From Candidatus Zipacnadum vermilionense (GTDB lineage Bacteria; Armatimonadota; Zipacnadia; Zipacnadales; Zipacnadaceae): a DNA stretch of 60,129 nucleotides. Numbering within the stretch: position 1 is the first letter of the stretch; every line of letters starts with the position of its first letter. The position numbers were made by a program, and so were the translations under genes. Below the pieces are notes generated by a model. The model saw only the letters and a program-made list of their open reading frames with translations. It had not been told where the DNA came from and ran no database searches. The stretch lies in assembly GCA_029821755.1 (NCBI GenBank), contig JALGSV010000019.1, positions 1 to 60,129 on the forward strand, written 5' to 3'. Shown here one piece after another: positions 34,172 through 42,560 of the stretch.

Positions 34172-35467
34172 ATGAGCCGCCTCAAGACCGTCGGGCTGGT
34201 GCTGCTTATCTTTGTGCCCTTCGTACTGGTGGAACTGCTGGTGGGCAGCAGTGCTACCCTCCCTTCGCAGGAGCGCGACCACACCACCCTCAACCCCAAC
34301 GAATGGGGGACGATGGCGCTGCTGGAGGTCTGCCAGCGACTGGATATGCAGGCGGACCGGTGGGGTGCGCCTTTCCGCAGCGGGTTTCTGCGGCCGGGGG
34401 AGGCCCTGCTCATTCTGGATCCGCAACAGGTACCGCAGCCGGAGGAGTTTCGCGCCCTATGGGCGGCGGTGCGGGAGGGGGCAACGGTGATCGTGGCGGT
34501 GAGTCAGGTGGAGCGGGAGCTGTCGCCAACGCTGAGGTCCGCCCGGATAGAGAAGCAGTGGAGTCCCCGGGCGGCGGGGGACCTGACCCTGGCCTACCTG
34601 AACCTGCAGCGGGCGTCGGGGGGCCAGGTGGCGCGGCTGACGGTGCCGGAGGAGGACCAGCGGGGGCCGCTCGCGGGGGTCGTACAAGTGGAAATGCCCT
34701 CCGCAGAGCGGTTGCGCCGGGGAGTGGAGGCGAAGCGCTTGCGGGAGGCAGTGGAGGAGTTCTGGGGGAAGGGGCGACCCGTGCCCAAGCCGGAGAAGAC
34801 GGGGGCCCCGGAGACGCTGCTGGGGGATAAAGATGGGGCGGTGCTGGTCCGCTGCGCCCTGGGGAAGGGCGCGGTCTACGTGGTGAGTGAGGTGGAGATG
34901 TTCAGCAACGAGCACCTGGACGCCGCGGACAACGCGGTGCTAGCGGTGAACCTGGTGACGGTGGCGGGGCGACCGGGGCGGGTGCTGTTCGACGAGTATC
35001 ACCACGGCCTGCTGCTGGCCTCCACGGTACCCGGCAGGCTGAACTACGCGGCTTTCGCGTCCGCGATGTGGCTGGCTCTGCTGGCGCTGGTGATCTTCAT
35101 GAGCGGATACTTCTGGCGGAGGGGGCGAGCGGCGCCCGCCACGCGCCCGCCGCGGCGGTCGGCGCTGGAGCATGTGGCGGCGATCGCTTCCCTGTACCGG
35201 GCCGCCGAGGCGGGGGGACTGGCGGTGAGCCTGGTGGGCGGGGAGTTTCGCCGGCGCCTGCGGGAACGCTGGGGGCTGCCGGCCCTCGCGCCCGACGAGA
35301 CGTTGGTGCAAGCTGCCGCTGAGCGGGGCCTCGCGCCCTCCCGGCTGGCGGAGTTGCTGCGCCGACTGGCAGCAGTGAACGAAGAGGACCGCCTCTCCGA
35401 GGCCGAGGTGGTCCGCTTGATCCGCGAAATAAGCGATATGGAGGAGCAAGCTCTCTCCCCTATGTAA
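34172..35467 (+). CDS. DUF4350 domain membrane protein
   Basis: 431 residues from ATG 34172. The order is one N-terminal membrane segment (VGLVLLIFVPFVLVELLVG, about 6-24), then a periplasmic domain (about 30-280) of DUF4350 type: SQERDHTTLNPNEWGTMALLEVCQRL, PGEALLILDPQQVPQPEEFRALWAAVREGATVIV and DEYHHGLLL. A second membrane segment (MWLALLALVIFMSGYFW, about 292-308) precedes a cytoplasmic helical tail. The periplasmic part resembles the GATase1-like fold of membrane-bound ABC-associated proteins. It belongs with the adjacent DUF4129, MoxR and DUF58 genes. Its start has only a poor Shine-Dalgarno site (GGGAGGCGAG), located just after a family B repeat. Confidence 0.82.
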   Translation: MSRLKTVGLVLLIFVPFVLVELLVGSSATLPSQERDHTTLNPNEWGTMALLEVCQRLDMQADRWGAPFRSGFLRPGEALLILDPQQVPQPEEFRALWAAVREGATVIVAVSQVERELSPTLRSARIEKQWSPRAAGDLTLAYLNLQRASGGQVARLTVPEEDQRGPLAGVVQVEMPSAERLRRGVEAKRLREAVEEFWGKGRPVPKPEKTGAPETLLGDKDGAVLVRCALGKGAVYVVSEVEMFSNEHLDAADNAVLAVNLVTVAGRPGRVLFDEYHHGLLLASTVPGRLNYAAFASAMWLALLALVIFMSGYFWRRGRAAPATRPPRRSALEHVAAIASLYRAAEAGGLAVSLVGGEFRRRLRERWGLPALAPDETLVQAAAERGLAPSRLAELLRRLAAVNEEDRLSEAEVVRLIREISDMEEQALSPM

Positions 35468-35517
35468 CCCACGCGCATCGCTCCAGGTGTAGGTGCAACG
35501 CCGTCCGCGGAGCGTCA

Positions 35518-35560
35518 GCCCCCTGCCCCCTCTCCTGGCAGGAGAGGGGCTGGCAGAGCA
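35518..35560. repeat. Palindromic intergenic repeat, family A copy 4
   Basis: GCCCCCTCTCCT, loop GGC, AGGAGAGGGGCTGGC, preceded by CCCCCT. The loop-and-stem core matches copies A3 and A5. It is about 55 bases 3' of the DUF4350 stop (35467) and separates that gene from moxR. Confidence 0.7.
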
Positions 35561-35652
35561 GCCAGGGGGAATATGGGTCGGGGCGAGGCGGCGATGCTTG
35601 GCAATATGCGAGGATCAGTAGAAGACCCTGATGGAGGAGGCCGCGCAAACTC

Positions 35653-36624
35653 ATGGATAGCTCCGCATCTCCCTCTCCGCACACGCAACGACTGGCTGAC
35701 GACCTGACGGAGATGATGTCCCGCGCCCTGGTGGGGCAGGAGGCGGTGATGGAACAGGTGCTGGTGGCGCTGCTCTGCCGAGGGCATGTGCTGATCGAGG
35801 GCGTGCCCGGCGTGGCCAAGACGCTGCTGGTGCGGGCCCTGTCGCGCTGCCTGGGGCTGGAGTTCAAGCGGGTGCAGATGACCCCGGACCTGATGCCCTC
35901 CGACATCATTGGCACCAACATCTTCGAGCCCGGGCAGCGTATCTTCCGCCTGCGGCGGGGGCCGGTGTTTACCGCGCTGCTGCTGGCCGACGAGATCAAC
36001 CGCGCCCCGGCCAAGACCCAGGCGGCGCTGCTGGAGGCGATGCAGGAGCGGCAGGTGTCCATCGACGGGGAGACCCACCCGCTGGATGCCAACTTCACGG
36101 TCTTTGCCACCCAGAATCCCATCGAATACCAAGGCACCTACCCACTGCCGGAGGCGGAGGTGGACCGCTTCCTGCTCAAGGTGCAGGTGGATTACCCCAG
36201 CGAACAGGAGGAGCGGGATCTGCTGTACCGCGTGCATCAGGGGTTCTCCGACCTGGACTTGACAGCGGCGGGGCTGGCGCCGGTGGCCGGGGCGGAGGAC
36301 CTGGCCTTGTGTCGCGCGGAGATCGCGGCGATCACGGTGGAGGAGCCGCTGCTGGCCTACATCGCGAGCGTGGTGCGGGCGACGCGGCGGGACCCGCAAC
36401 TGCTGCTGGGTTGCTCGCCGCGGGCCTCGGTGATGCTGCTGCAGGCGGCCAAGGCGGTGGCGGGCCTGCGGGGGCGGGCGTACGCGACGCCGGATGACGT
36501 GAAGGACATCGCCGCGCCGGTGCTGCGGCACCGGCTGATCCTGCGGGCGGAGGCGGATATCGAGGGCGTCCGGGCGGAACAGGTGATCGCGGGGGTGCTG
36601 GCGACGGTGCCGGTGCCGAGATGA
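35653..36624 (+). CDS. MoxR family AAA+ ATPase
   Basis: 323 residues, normal for MoxR. Walker A is HVLIEGVPGVAKTLLVRAL (about residues 50-68). Walker B is ALLLADEINRAPAKTQAALLEAMQE (about 112-136). Sensor 1 is FTVFATQNPIEYQGTYPLPEAEVDRFLL (about 153-180, with the arginine finger near its end). The sensor 2 helix region SPRASVMLLQAAKAVA is near 260. MoxR proteins use ATP to activate or insert metals into partner proteins that carry VWA or DUF58 domains; such a partner is encoded 16 bases downstream. The start ATG has GGAGGAGG about 15 bases upstream, a long spacing. Confidence 0.94.
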   Translation: MDSSASPSPHTQRLADDLTEMMSRALVGQEAVMEQVLVALLCRGHVLIEGVPGVAKTLLVRALSRCLGLEFKRVQMTPDLMPSDIIGTNIFEPGQRIFRLRRGPVFTALLLADEINRAPAKTQAALLEAMQERQVSIDGETHPLDANFTVFATQNPIEYQGTYPLPEAEVDRFLLKVQVDYPSEQEERDLLYRVHQGFSDLDLTAAGLAPVAGAEDLALCRAEIAAITVEEPLLAYIASVVRATRRDPQLLLGCSPRASVMLLQAAKAVAGLRGRAYATPDDVKDIAAPVLRHRLILRAEADIEGVRAEQVIAGVLATVPVPR

Positions 36625-36640
36625 TCGATTCCCAACTGCC

Positions 36641-37963
36641 ATGATCCCAACGCTGCCAACCTTTGTGCTGCTGCTGGCCTCCGCTTTGGTGGCGGGGTGG
36701 GGGGTGTATGAGGCTGAGCTGTTGGCGTGGGGAGCGGGGGCGTTCTTGGGGGTACTGGTGGTAATGGGTGCTGACCACCTGCTATCGCGGCGGCTGATGA
36801 AGGTTACTGTAGCGCGGCAGGTGGAGGAGAAGCTGTCGCTGGCGGCGGAGAACGTGGTGCGGCTGGAGGTGGCCAACCGGTGTAAGCTGGGGCTGGCGCT
36901 GGTGGTTAAGGACGACGCGCCGTGGGAGTTCGCGGCCTCACGGCGGGAGATTCCGGTGCGGCTGTCCCCCTACGAACGCGCCGAGCCCACCTATACGGTC
37001 ACGCCCCGCCGGCGGGGGGACTTCGACTTCGGCAACCTGCATGTGCGGGGGTATTCGTTGCTGCGGCTGAGCCAGTGGCAGCGGCACTTTCCCGGCGTAC
37101 AGATGGTGAAGGTGTACCCCGACCTGCTGGGCATCGGCCGCTACGTGGAACTGGCGCGAGCGCGGCGGCTGGAGGAGATGGGCTTCCGGCCGCTGCGATA
37201 CCTGGGCGACGGGGCGGAGTTTGACTACCTGCGCGAGTATTCCCCCGATGACGACTTCCGCAAGATCGACTGGAAGGCCACGGCCCGCCACGGGCACCCG
37301 GTGACCCGGCAGTACGACCTGGAGCGTAGCCAAACGCTGATGCTGGTGATTGACGCCGGGCGCATGATGTGTGCCACGGTCGGCGCCGAGGTCGGGGCCA
37401 TGTCCAAGCTGGACTACGCGATCAATGCGGCGCTGATGCTGGCGTATGTGGCGGTGGAGAAAGACGACGAGGTGGGGCTGACGGTGTTCGCGGACGAGAT
37501 GGAGAGCTTTGTGCCGCCGGGGAAGGGGCTGCGGCAGGTGGGGGTGATCGCCGAGCAGCTCTACGCGGTGCAGCCGGTGCTGCGGGAGCCGAACTATGGG
37601 GAGGCGTTCGCCATGCTGCGGCGGCGGACCCAGCGGCGGGCGCTGGTGGTGACCTTCACCGACCTGATCGACCGGGAGGCTTCGGCGCAACTGCTGGCCA
37701 ACGTGCTGGCGCTCGCCCCGCGACACCTGCCGCTGGTGGTGACGCTGCGCGATGACCGGCTGGATGCCCTGGCGCACGCCCGCCCCCACAGCAGCCAGGA
37801 GGCCTACCGGCGGGCGGTGGTCACCGACCTGCTGGCGCAGCGGCGGCTGGCCCTGGCCTCGCTGCGGGCGGGAGGAACGCTGGTGCTGGACGCCGCCCCG
37901 GCGGACCTGACGGTGGAGACGGTCAACCGGTACCTGGAGATCAAGCAGCGGGCGATGTTGTAG
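36641..37963 (+). CDS. DUF58 domain protein (VWA-like, MoxR partner)
   Basis: 440 residues. Two N-terminal membrane segments (FVLLLASALVAGWGVYEAELLAWGAGAFLGVLVVMGADHLL, about 8-48) are followed by a beta-rich domain (about 55-190) and the DUF58 signature DYLREYSPDDDFRKIDWKATARHGHPVTRQYDLERSQTLMLVIDAGRMM (about 200-250). The VWA-like MIDAS is partial (VIDAGRM in place of D-x-S-x-S). The C-terminal part continues the alpha/beta VWA fold (RALVVTFTDLIDREA). It is the usual partner of MoxR ATPases, and the two genes are separated by 16 bases. Location is cytoplasmic-membrane, with the VWA domain inside. Physiological role not known. Confidence 0.92.
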   Translation: MIPTLPTFVLLLASALVAGWGVYEAELLAWGAGAFLGVLVVMGADHLLSRRLMKVTVARQVEEKLSLAAENVVRLEVANRCKLGLALVVKDDAPWEFAASRREIPVRLSPYERAEPTYTVTPRRRGDFDFGNLHVRGYSLLRLSQWQRHFPGVQMVKVYPDLLGIGRYVELARARRLEEMGFRPLRYLGDGAEFDYLREYSPDDDFRKIDWKATARHGHPVTRQYDLERSQTLMLVIDAGRMMCATVGAEVGAMSKLDYAINAALMLAYVAVEKDDEVGLTVFADEMESFVPPGKGLRQVGVIAEQLYAVQPVLREPNYGEAFAMLRRRTQRRALVVTFTDLIDREASAQLLANVLALAPRHLPLVVTLRDDRLDALAHARPHSSQEAYRRAVVTDLLAQRRLALASLRAGGTLVLDAAPADLTVETVNRYLEIKQRAML

Positions 37964-37999
37964 CCCTCGAGCCTAGTAGGGGCGGGGCTCGGTCGACGC

Positions 38000-39682
38000 C
38001 TAGGGGTTCTCCTCGGCTGATTGGTCCGGTATTCCCTCTATCTTGAACGCCTTCTCCTCGACTTTGACCCCGTTCTGGTACAGTTCCACTCGCCAGTCTC
38101 CGCCGCGGAGACTGTTACCCTGGGTAGCGGCGAGGGAGATGAAACGGCTGGTCTTGCTGGCGGCCTTGAAGGCCTCGTGGACGTGGAGGAGGCGGTCGTC
38201 GCGATACCACTGCACGAGGAGCGTGGTCTGGGGCGCGGCGGCGCCGATCTCCAGGTACACGCCGACTTGTTCGAGGCCGGCGGGGAAGGTCTCCGCGATG
38301 CCTTGCGGCCGGTTGTTCTTATCCGCCGTGCGGCAGATAAGGACGCGGGTCAGGCAGCTCTTCACCGAGAGCGGAGGCGGCCAGTTGCCGGGTTGCAGGA
38401 CGGCCTGCACCGGCGGGGGGACGGTGACTGGGGGCCGCTGGGCCAGGGGGAGGACCTGGCCGAGGCGTGCCACGATAGCCTCCACTGACGTCTCGGGGCC
38501 GCGTGCCCAGACGACGACCGGCCCGCGGGACCAGGCCTGCTGGACCTCGCCCGGGGGGCAAGGGGCCTGCGCGGCGGCGTCCTGCAGTTGCCGGGCGGTC
38601 GCGGGGTCGGAGGCGAGGACCGCCACCAGTCGCAGACGGTTGGGTGGGATGGAGAGCTCCTGCCAGGCGGCGGCCTGGACGCAAGCCGCGTAGGAGGAGG
38701 CCTGGAGCCCCGCGGCCTCCAGGGCTTGGTCAACCGTAGCGTCCTGTGGAGCGGCGTATTCGCCGCCGGGCGGCATCTCGGCCGACGTGAGGAGAAAATC
38801 CTGCGGTGCCAGCGGGGCGTCGTGGGTGAAGGGGACCAGCGCGGCGGCCCTCCACAGGCCCGGCAGGCCCAACGTGCCGGCGCGGAACTGGGCCAGGGCC
38901 TCGCCGGGGAAGGCTACCTCCAGCAGCGGCAGGTCCTGCTGGTGTAGCAACAGGGAGAAACGCGGGACACCCGAGGGCGCTGTGGCTGTGGCCAGAGCGG
39001 GAAGGAGGACGGCCAGATCAGCACCGTGACGGACGGCGGGTAGGGCGAGGGCGAGGGCGGCCTCTCCGTCGGCGCAGGTGGGAGCGGAGGCGCCAGGGCG
39101 GAAGGCGGTGGGCAGGCACGGGAGGAGAGAGTCGAGAGCGGCGGAGCCGACGGATTCGAGGGGCAGTCCCGCCAGCAACTCGCGCACGGCGGCAGTAGGC
39201 TCCTCCGGCGGGACTGAGGTCTCCTCCTCGACGAGGTCAATCAGGCGCTGCAAGTCGTCGAGCACCAGCAGGGCACGGCTGAGGGGGGAGGTAAGGGCGC
39301 GGAAGTAGGCGTCCGTAGCAGGGGTGCCGGCTTGGCCGGAGAGCAGGCGCCACTGGTCGGCTTTGAGCGCGCGCACGTACGCGAGTTCAGCGTAGGCCGA
39401 CCGGAGAGCTGGACCGGCCGAGGACCAGCGCGCGTCCAGGCGCGTCCACAAGGGGTCCAGGGGTAGGGCGCCGGTGGCGGCCACCGGGCGCGGGGGCCAG
39501 GGGCAGTCGCGGGCATCCACCCAGGCCTGGAGCAGGTCGGCGGCGGCCAGGAGGCGGGAGGCATGGTCGCCCGCCGCCGGCCGGTCCTCCGCCCGTACCG
39601 CCCACGCGCCCGCCAGCAGCAGCGCCGCGAGCACGACGGCCCAACGAGGGGTGCCGATTGTGCTGCTATTGCCGGGAATCAC
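38000..39682 (-). CDS. Secreted protein of unknown function, probably leaderless mRNA
   Basis: 560 residues from GTG 39682, giving MIPGNSSTIGTPRWAVVLAALLLAGAWAVRA as a signal peptide. No Shine-Dalgarno site precedes it. A TATAAT at 39695-39690 would put the transcription start within one or two bases of the GTG. Residues 30-400 are Ala/Leu/Pro-rich and helical (ASRLLAAADLLQAWVDARD, LRSAYAELAYVRALKADQWRLL). The last 115 residues form a distinct beta-sandwich-like domain (GIAETFPAGLEQVGVYLEI..., TTLLVQWYRDDRLLHVHEAF, GDWRVELYQNGVKVEEKAFKIE), a type also found at the end of many secreted proteins. No catalytic motif is visible. Convergent with the DUF58 gene. Function unknown. Confidence 0.7.
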   Translation of the reverse strand: MIPGNSSTIGTPRWAVVLAALLLAGAWAVRAEDRPAAGDHASRLLAAADLLQAWVDARDCPWPPRPVAATGALPLDPLWTRLDARWSSAGPALRSAYAELAYVRALKADQWRLLSGQAGTPATDAYFRALTSPLSRALLVLDDLQRLIDLVEEETSVPPEEPTAAVRELLAGLPLESVGSAALDSLLPCLPTAFRPGASAPTCADGEAALALALPAVRHGADLAVLLPALATATAPSGVPRFSLLLHQQDLPLLEVAFPGEALAQFRAGTLGLPGLWRAAALVPFTHDAPLAPQDFLLTSAEMPPGGEYAAPQDATVDQALEAAGLQASSYAACVQAAAWQELSIPPNRLRLVAVLASDPATARQLQDAAAQAPCPPGEVQQAWSRGPVVVWARGPETSVEAIVARLGQVLPLAQRPPVTVPPPVQAVLQPGNWPPPLSVKSCLTRVLICRTADKNNRPQGIAETFPAGLEQVGVYLEIGAAAPQTTLLVQWYRDDRLLHVHEAFKAASKTSRFISLAATQGNSLRGGDWRVELYQNGVKVEEKAFKIEGIPDQSAEENP

Positions 39683-39689
39683 GAGGAGG

Positions 39690-39695
39690 ATTATA
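39690..39695 (-). promoter_or_regulatory. -10 element of a likely leaderless gene
   Basis: TATAAT on the minus strand (39695-39690). The GTG start codon at 39682-39680 lies seven bases downstream, where transcription should begin. No clear -35 is present; the 17-base upstream position holds a C-rich stretch. Confidence 0.45.
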
Positions 39696-39794
39696 CCACC
39701 GGGAGGGGGAGGTGACACATCGCCGGCCGGGGGAGCACCTCAGAGAGGGGGTGGCACGGCGGTGCGCTCCCCGGGGCCCGCCAGCTGTCGAGGG

Positions 39795-39835
39795 AAGCGG
39801 GCCGGATTCGCTGCGCTCATCACGGCCCCTCCTGG
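39795..39835. repeat. Intergenic repeat, family F copy 1
   Basis: Runs AAGCGGGCCGGATTCGCTGC, then GCTCATCACGGCCCCTCCTGG. It matches 45659-45712 (GCGGGCCGAATTCGCCGCGC ... CTCATCGCGGCCCCTCCTAG), which has an insertion in the middle. It is about 45 bases 3' of the cysK stop (39880, minus strand). Confidence 0.6.
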
Positions 39836-39879
39836 AGTCGCCTGGGCCATCACCGATAAGTCGAGGTCACACCTGCGAA

Positions 39880-40791
39880 TCAGATCAGGCTCAGGTACTT
39901 TTCCCCGCCGTCGGCGATGACGGTGACGACCGTCTGGTCGGGGCCCATTTCGGCAGCCAGTTGCGCCGCGGCCCAGAGATTGGCGGCAGAGGAGATGCCG
40001 ACGAAGAGGCCCTCCTCCTCGCCCAGGCGCTTGAGGGTGGCCAAGGCGTCGTCGCCCTCGACAGTCCGGACCTCGTCGTAGAGCGTGCGATCGAGCACCT
40101 CCGGGATGAAGCCGGCGCCGATGCCCTGGATAGGATGAGGGCCGGGCTGGCCACCGGAGAGGACCGGTGAGGCAGCCGGCTCCAGAGCGACGATACGGAC
40201 GTCCGGCCGCTGCTCGCGCAAGTAGCGACCGACGCCGGTGATCGTCCCACCGGTGCCTACTCCGGCGAGGAAGGCGTCCACGCGGCCCTGAGCGTCGGTC
40301 CAGATCTCCAGGCCGGTGGTGCAGTAATGGGTCTGGGGGTTGGCCGGATTGCTGAACTGCTGGGGCATGAAGGCGTCCGGAGTCTCGGCCGTCAGGCGCT
40401 GGGCCTCGGCCATCGCTCCCCCCATCCCGGTATCGGCGGGAGTGAGGACCAACGCGGCGCCGTAGGCTTGGAGAATCTTGCGGCGCTCGACGCTCATGGT
40501 CTCGGGCATGGTTAGCACGCAGCGGTAGCCGCGGGTGGCGGCTACCAGGGCCAGGCCGATGCCGGTGTTGCCCGAAGTGGGCTCGACGATGGTGGCACCG
40601 GGTGTGAGTTGTCCAGCCTGCTCCGCCGCTACCACCATGGCCAGGGCGATGCGGTCTTTGACGCTGCCGCCGGGGTTGTAGCCCTCGTGCTTGGCGAGAA
40701 TCCGCGCGCCTCCCGCCGGGCGCAGGCAGCGCAGCTCGATGAGGGGGGTGTCGCCGATGAGTTGGAGCGAGTCGGTGTAGACGGGTCGCAT
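39880..40791 (-). CDS. cysK: Cysteine synthase (O-acetylserine sulfhydrylase)
   Basis: 303 residues from ATG 40791, which gives MRPVYTDSLQLIGDTPLIELR, the normal N-terminus. Catalytic PLP lysine in NPGGSVKDRIALAM (about residue 45); PTSGNTGIGLALVAA (about 70-84) for substrate binding; GVGTGGTITGVGRYL (about 178-190) as phosphate-binding loop; GIGAGFIPEVL near 222; FVGISSAANL (about 263) with the Ser that contacts the PLP ring nitrogen. It makes cysteine from O-acetylserine and sulfide. The length is normal. A promoter is present 77 bases upstream. It is not in a cluster with other sulfur genes. Confidence 0.95.
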   Translation of the reverse strand: MRPVYTDSLQLIGDTPLIELRCLRPAGGARILAKHEGYNPGGSVKDRIALAMVVAAEQAGQLTPGATIVEPTSGNTGIGLALVAATRGYRCVLTMPETMSVERRKILQAYGAALVLTPADTGMGGAMAEAQRLTAETPDAFMPQQFSNPANPQTHYCTTGLEIWTDAQGRVDAFLAGVGTGGTITGVGRYLREQRPDVRIVALEPAASPVLSGGQPGPHPIQGIGAGFIPEVLDRTLYDEVRTVEGDDALATLKRLGEEEGLFVGISSAANLWAAAQLAAEMGPDQTVVTVIADGGEKYLSLI

Positions 40792-40874
40792 GGTAAGAGA
40801 TACCTCCGCAACGAAACAGAGATGGCCAGGAACGGGGCGCCCCTGGCAGGGCGGGCTGCATATCACGGAGCGAT

Positions 40875-40903
40875 ACTATACGCGAAGGGCCGTTGTGGCG
40901 CAA
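40875..40903 (-). promoter_or_regulatory. Promoter of cysK
   Basis: On the minus strand TTGCGC (40903-40898), 17 bases, TATAGT (40880-40875). Transcription would start near 40868, 77 bases before the cysK ATG. The -35 is identical to that of the activase gene promoter at 23168-23196. Confidence 0.6.
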
Positions 40904-41026
40904 GGGCGGAGCCAGGCTCGGAGCCTCACCCCTCCCCCCCATATGCGTCAACTTAAGGCGGTAGGGACACTCGAAGACGATCAGTTGGCGCCGGGGGAGT
41001 CCCCTACCCCGCCCTCGCATCGCTCG

Positions 41027-41092
41027 GGCACCCCTCCCGTTCCGGGAGGGGCGATGAAGAAAGGGGGTTTCAGAGATAGGAAATCGGGTTCG
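41027..41092. repeat. Intergenic repeat, family C copy 2
   Basis: Nearly identical to 26858-26920: GGCACCCCTCCCGTTCCGGG, AGGGGCGATGAAGAAAGGGG, then AGATAGGAAATCGGGTT. It lies in the 369-base gap between the cysK promoter and the 3' end of the FecR gene. The rest of that gap (40904-41026 and 41093-41272) holds no recognised feature. Confidence 0.7.
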
Positions 41093-41272
41093 GAGACCGC
41101 CGTTCCGGCGCTGGTGACGCCGTTCTCGAGAGTCCTGCCACACCAAGATGCCTGAAGTCAACGCATATGCCCCTCCCCCCTCCCTGGGCGCAGACGCCCT
41201 GAGCAGGGGAGGCGGTTCCAGGCGAGCAAACAGACCGTGCGTCACGAATTGCAGTGTTTCGTGGCGCTAGGC

Positions 41273-42469
41273 CTAGAATTCCTGCAAGGCCGCGGCCTCC
41301 TCCGCGGTACAGAAGTCCACGCCGTAGGAGGTTAGCTTGAAGGCGGTGCGGGCTTTGTCGCGAGCACGGGCGTAGACCAGGTAGTCGCGGCCGCCCTGGG
41401 GGACGTACTGGTCGATAGCGTCCCCGTAGAGGTTGTTCAGCACCTGCTGGCGGTCGCGCAGGGGGAGGTTGAGCTCCTCCAGGGTGGCCGGGTTGATGTA
41501 CAGCGGATAGGAGGCAAAGCCTTCCAGATGGCCCTGCAGTCTCCTCAGAGCCACCATCGCTGCCGAGCGCCGGGCGGAGTCCACCGCGCCGACGGCCCAG
41601 CCGCACTTGCCTATGCCCAGGATGTTGAGGGGCGCGTTGAGGAACTGGTTGACCCCGAACTCGAACTTCTGCAGCTTACTCGCGCCGGGAGGGGGACGCC
41701 AGAGCCAACTGTCGAGCAGCGAGGCTTGCTGCTGGGCGTTCATCCAAGTGGGCCGGTTGGGCGGTTGGCCACGCCTAACGTCGGTGACGGCCTTCTGCAC
41801 CAGGGTGACGGGCTGGCCGGTAAAGCCGCGTACCCGGACCTCGCCGTCGGCGCAGGCGATCTGGCTTTCGTCACCGCCGCGGGCCTGGTAGACATAGAAG
41901 ACAGTGCCGCGCACGGCGGCTACCGAGGAGGGGGTATAGATCTTCATCTCCGACTGCTTGCCGAAGTTGGCCGAGACCTGGGCCGAGATGAAGCCGGTCT
42001 TGAGGTAGAAGGAGCGGCCGCGCCAGGCCGCGCCCCGGTTGTACTCCAGCAGCTTGACGGTGAGGGAGCTGTCGGGCCCGACCATGATCAGGCTGCCGTC
42101 CGGAAAGGAAAGGTGCGCGGCGCTGGCTGCGCCGGTGGCAACGAGGTTGCCGTCCACCAGTTTCTCGCCCAGCACGGCGGGCGCACGGCCGGCACCTTCA
42201 GCTTCCTGCACCCAGACCTGGCCGGTCACCTGCGTCAGAGTGGCCTCAAACTCCCTGTTCTCACGGCGAACACCATCGCCGATAATCAGAGCGAGAATGA
42301 TACCCAAGCCGATGAGAAGGCGGGTATCGAGGAGACGCTTCCAGCCGCCGCCCATCTTGCGGAACATGGTTCGCTGCTTGCGGTCTTCGCGCTGCTTGAC
42401 TCCGCCGAGCGCCCCCAGGAGGATATCGGAGTCGCTCTTGGGCTTCTGTTTCTTAGCGAATAGTTTCAT
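41273..42469 (-). CDS. FecR domain membrane protein
   Basis: 398 residues; the ATG follows GAGGTGAACATCC. A basic cytoplasmic N-terminus (1-48) is followed by one membrane helix (LLIGLGIILALIIGDGV, about 50-66). The FecR domain (about 75-215) contains LTQVTGQVWVQEAEG, LVDGNLVATGAASAAHLSFPDGSLIMVGPDSSLTV, FYLKTGFISAQVSANFGKQSEMKIYTPSSVAAVRGTVFYV and ACADGEVRV, all typical. The C-terminal 170 residues are of unknown type. FecR domains sense or relay signals in the periplasm. Here no sigma factor is adjacent; the neighbour, 86 bases upstream, is a CHASE2 adenylate cyclase, and FecR-cyclase pairs are common in several phyla. The target is unknown. Confidence 0.87.
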   Translation of the reverse strand: MKLFAKKQKPKSDSDILLGALGGVKQREDRKQRTMFRKMGGGWKRLLDTRLLIGLGIILALIIGDGVRRENREFEATLTQVTGQVWVQEAEGAGRAPAVLGEKLVDGNLVATGAASAAHLSFPDGSLIMVGPDSSLTVKLLEYNRGAAWRGRSFYLKTGFISAQVSANFGKQSEMKIYTPSSVAAVRGTVFYVYQARGGDESQIACADGEVRVRGFTGQPVTLVQKAVTDVRRGQPPNRPTWMNAQQQASLLDSWLWRPPPGASKLQKFEFGVNQFLNAPLNILGIGKCGWAVGAVDSARRSAAMVALRRLQGHLEGFASYPLYINPATLEELNLPLRDRQQVLNNLYGDAIDQYVPQGGRDYLVYARARDKARTAFKLTSYGVDFCTAEEAAALQEF

Positions 42470-42510
42470 GGATGTTCACCTCTCGGCTAGCGCAGTGTCC
42501 TCCGCCGGCG

Positions 42511-42560
42511 CGGGCATATGTTTCGCGGGATACGGCGCCCGCGAAACATGCGCCCCTACG
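42511..42560. repeat. Palindromic intergenic repeat, family B copy 3
   Basis: GGGCATATGTTTCGCGGGAT ... CCGCGAAACATGCGCCCCTA. The final CCCCTACG of the unit provides the stop codon (CTA at 42556-42558, TAG on the minus strand) of the adenylate cyclase gene, so the gene and the repeat overlap by a few bases. Confidence 0.75.
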
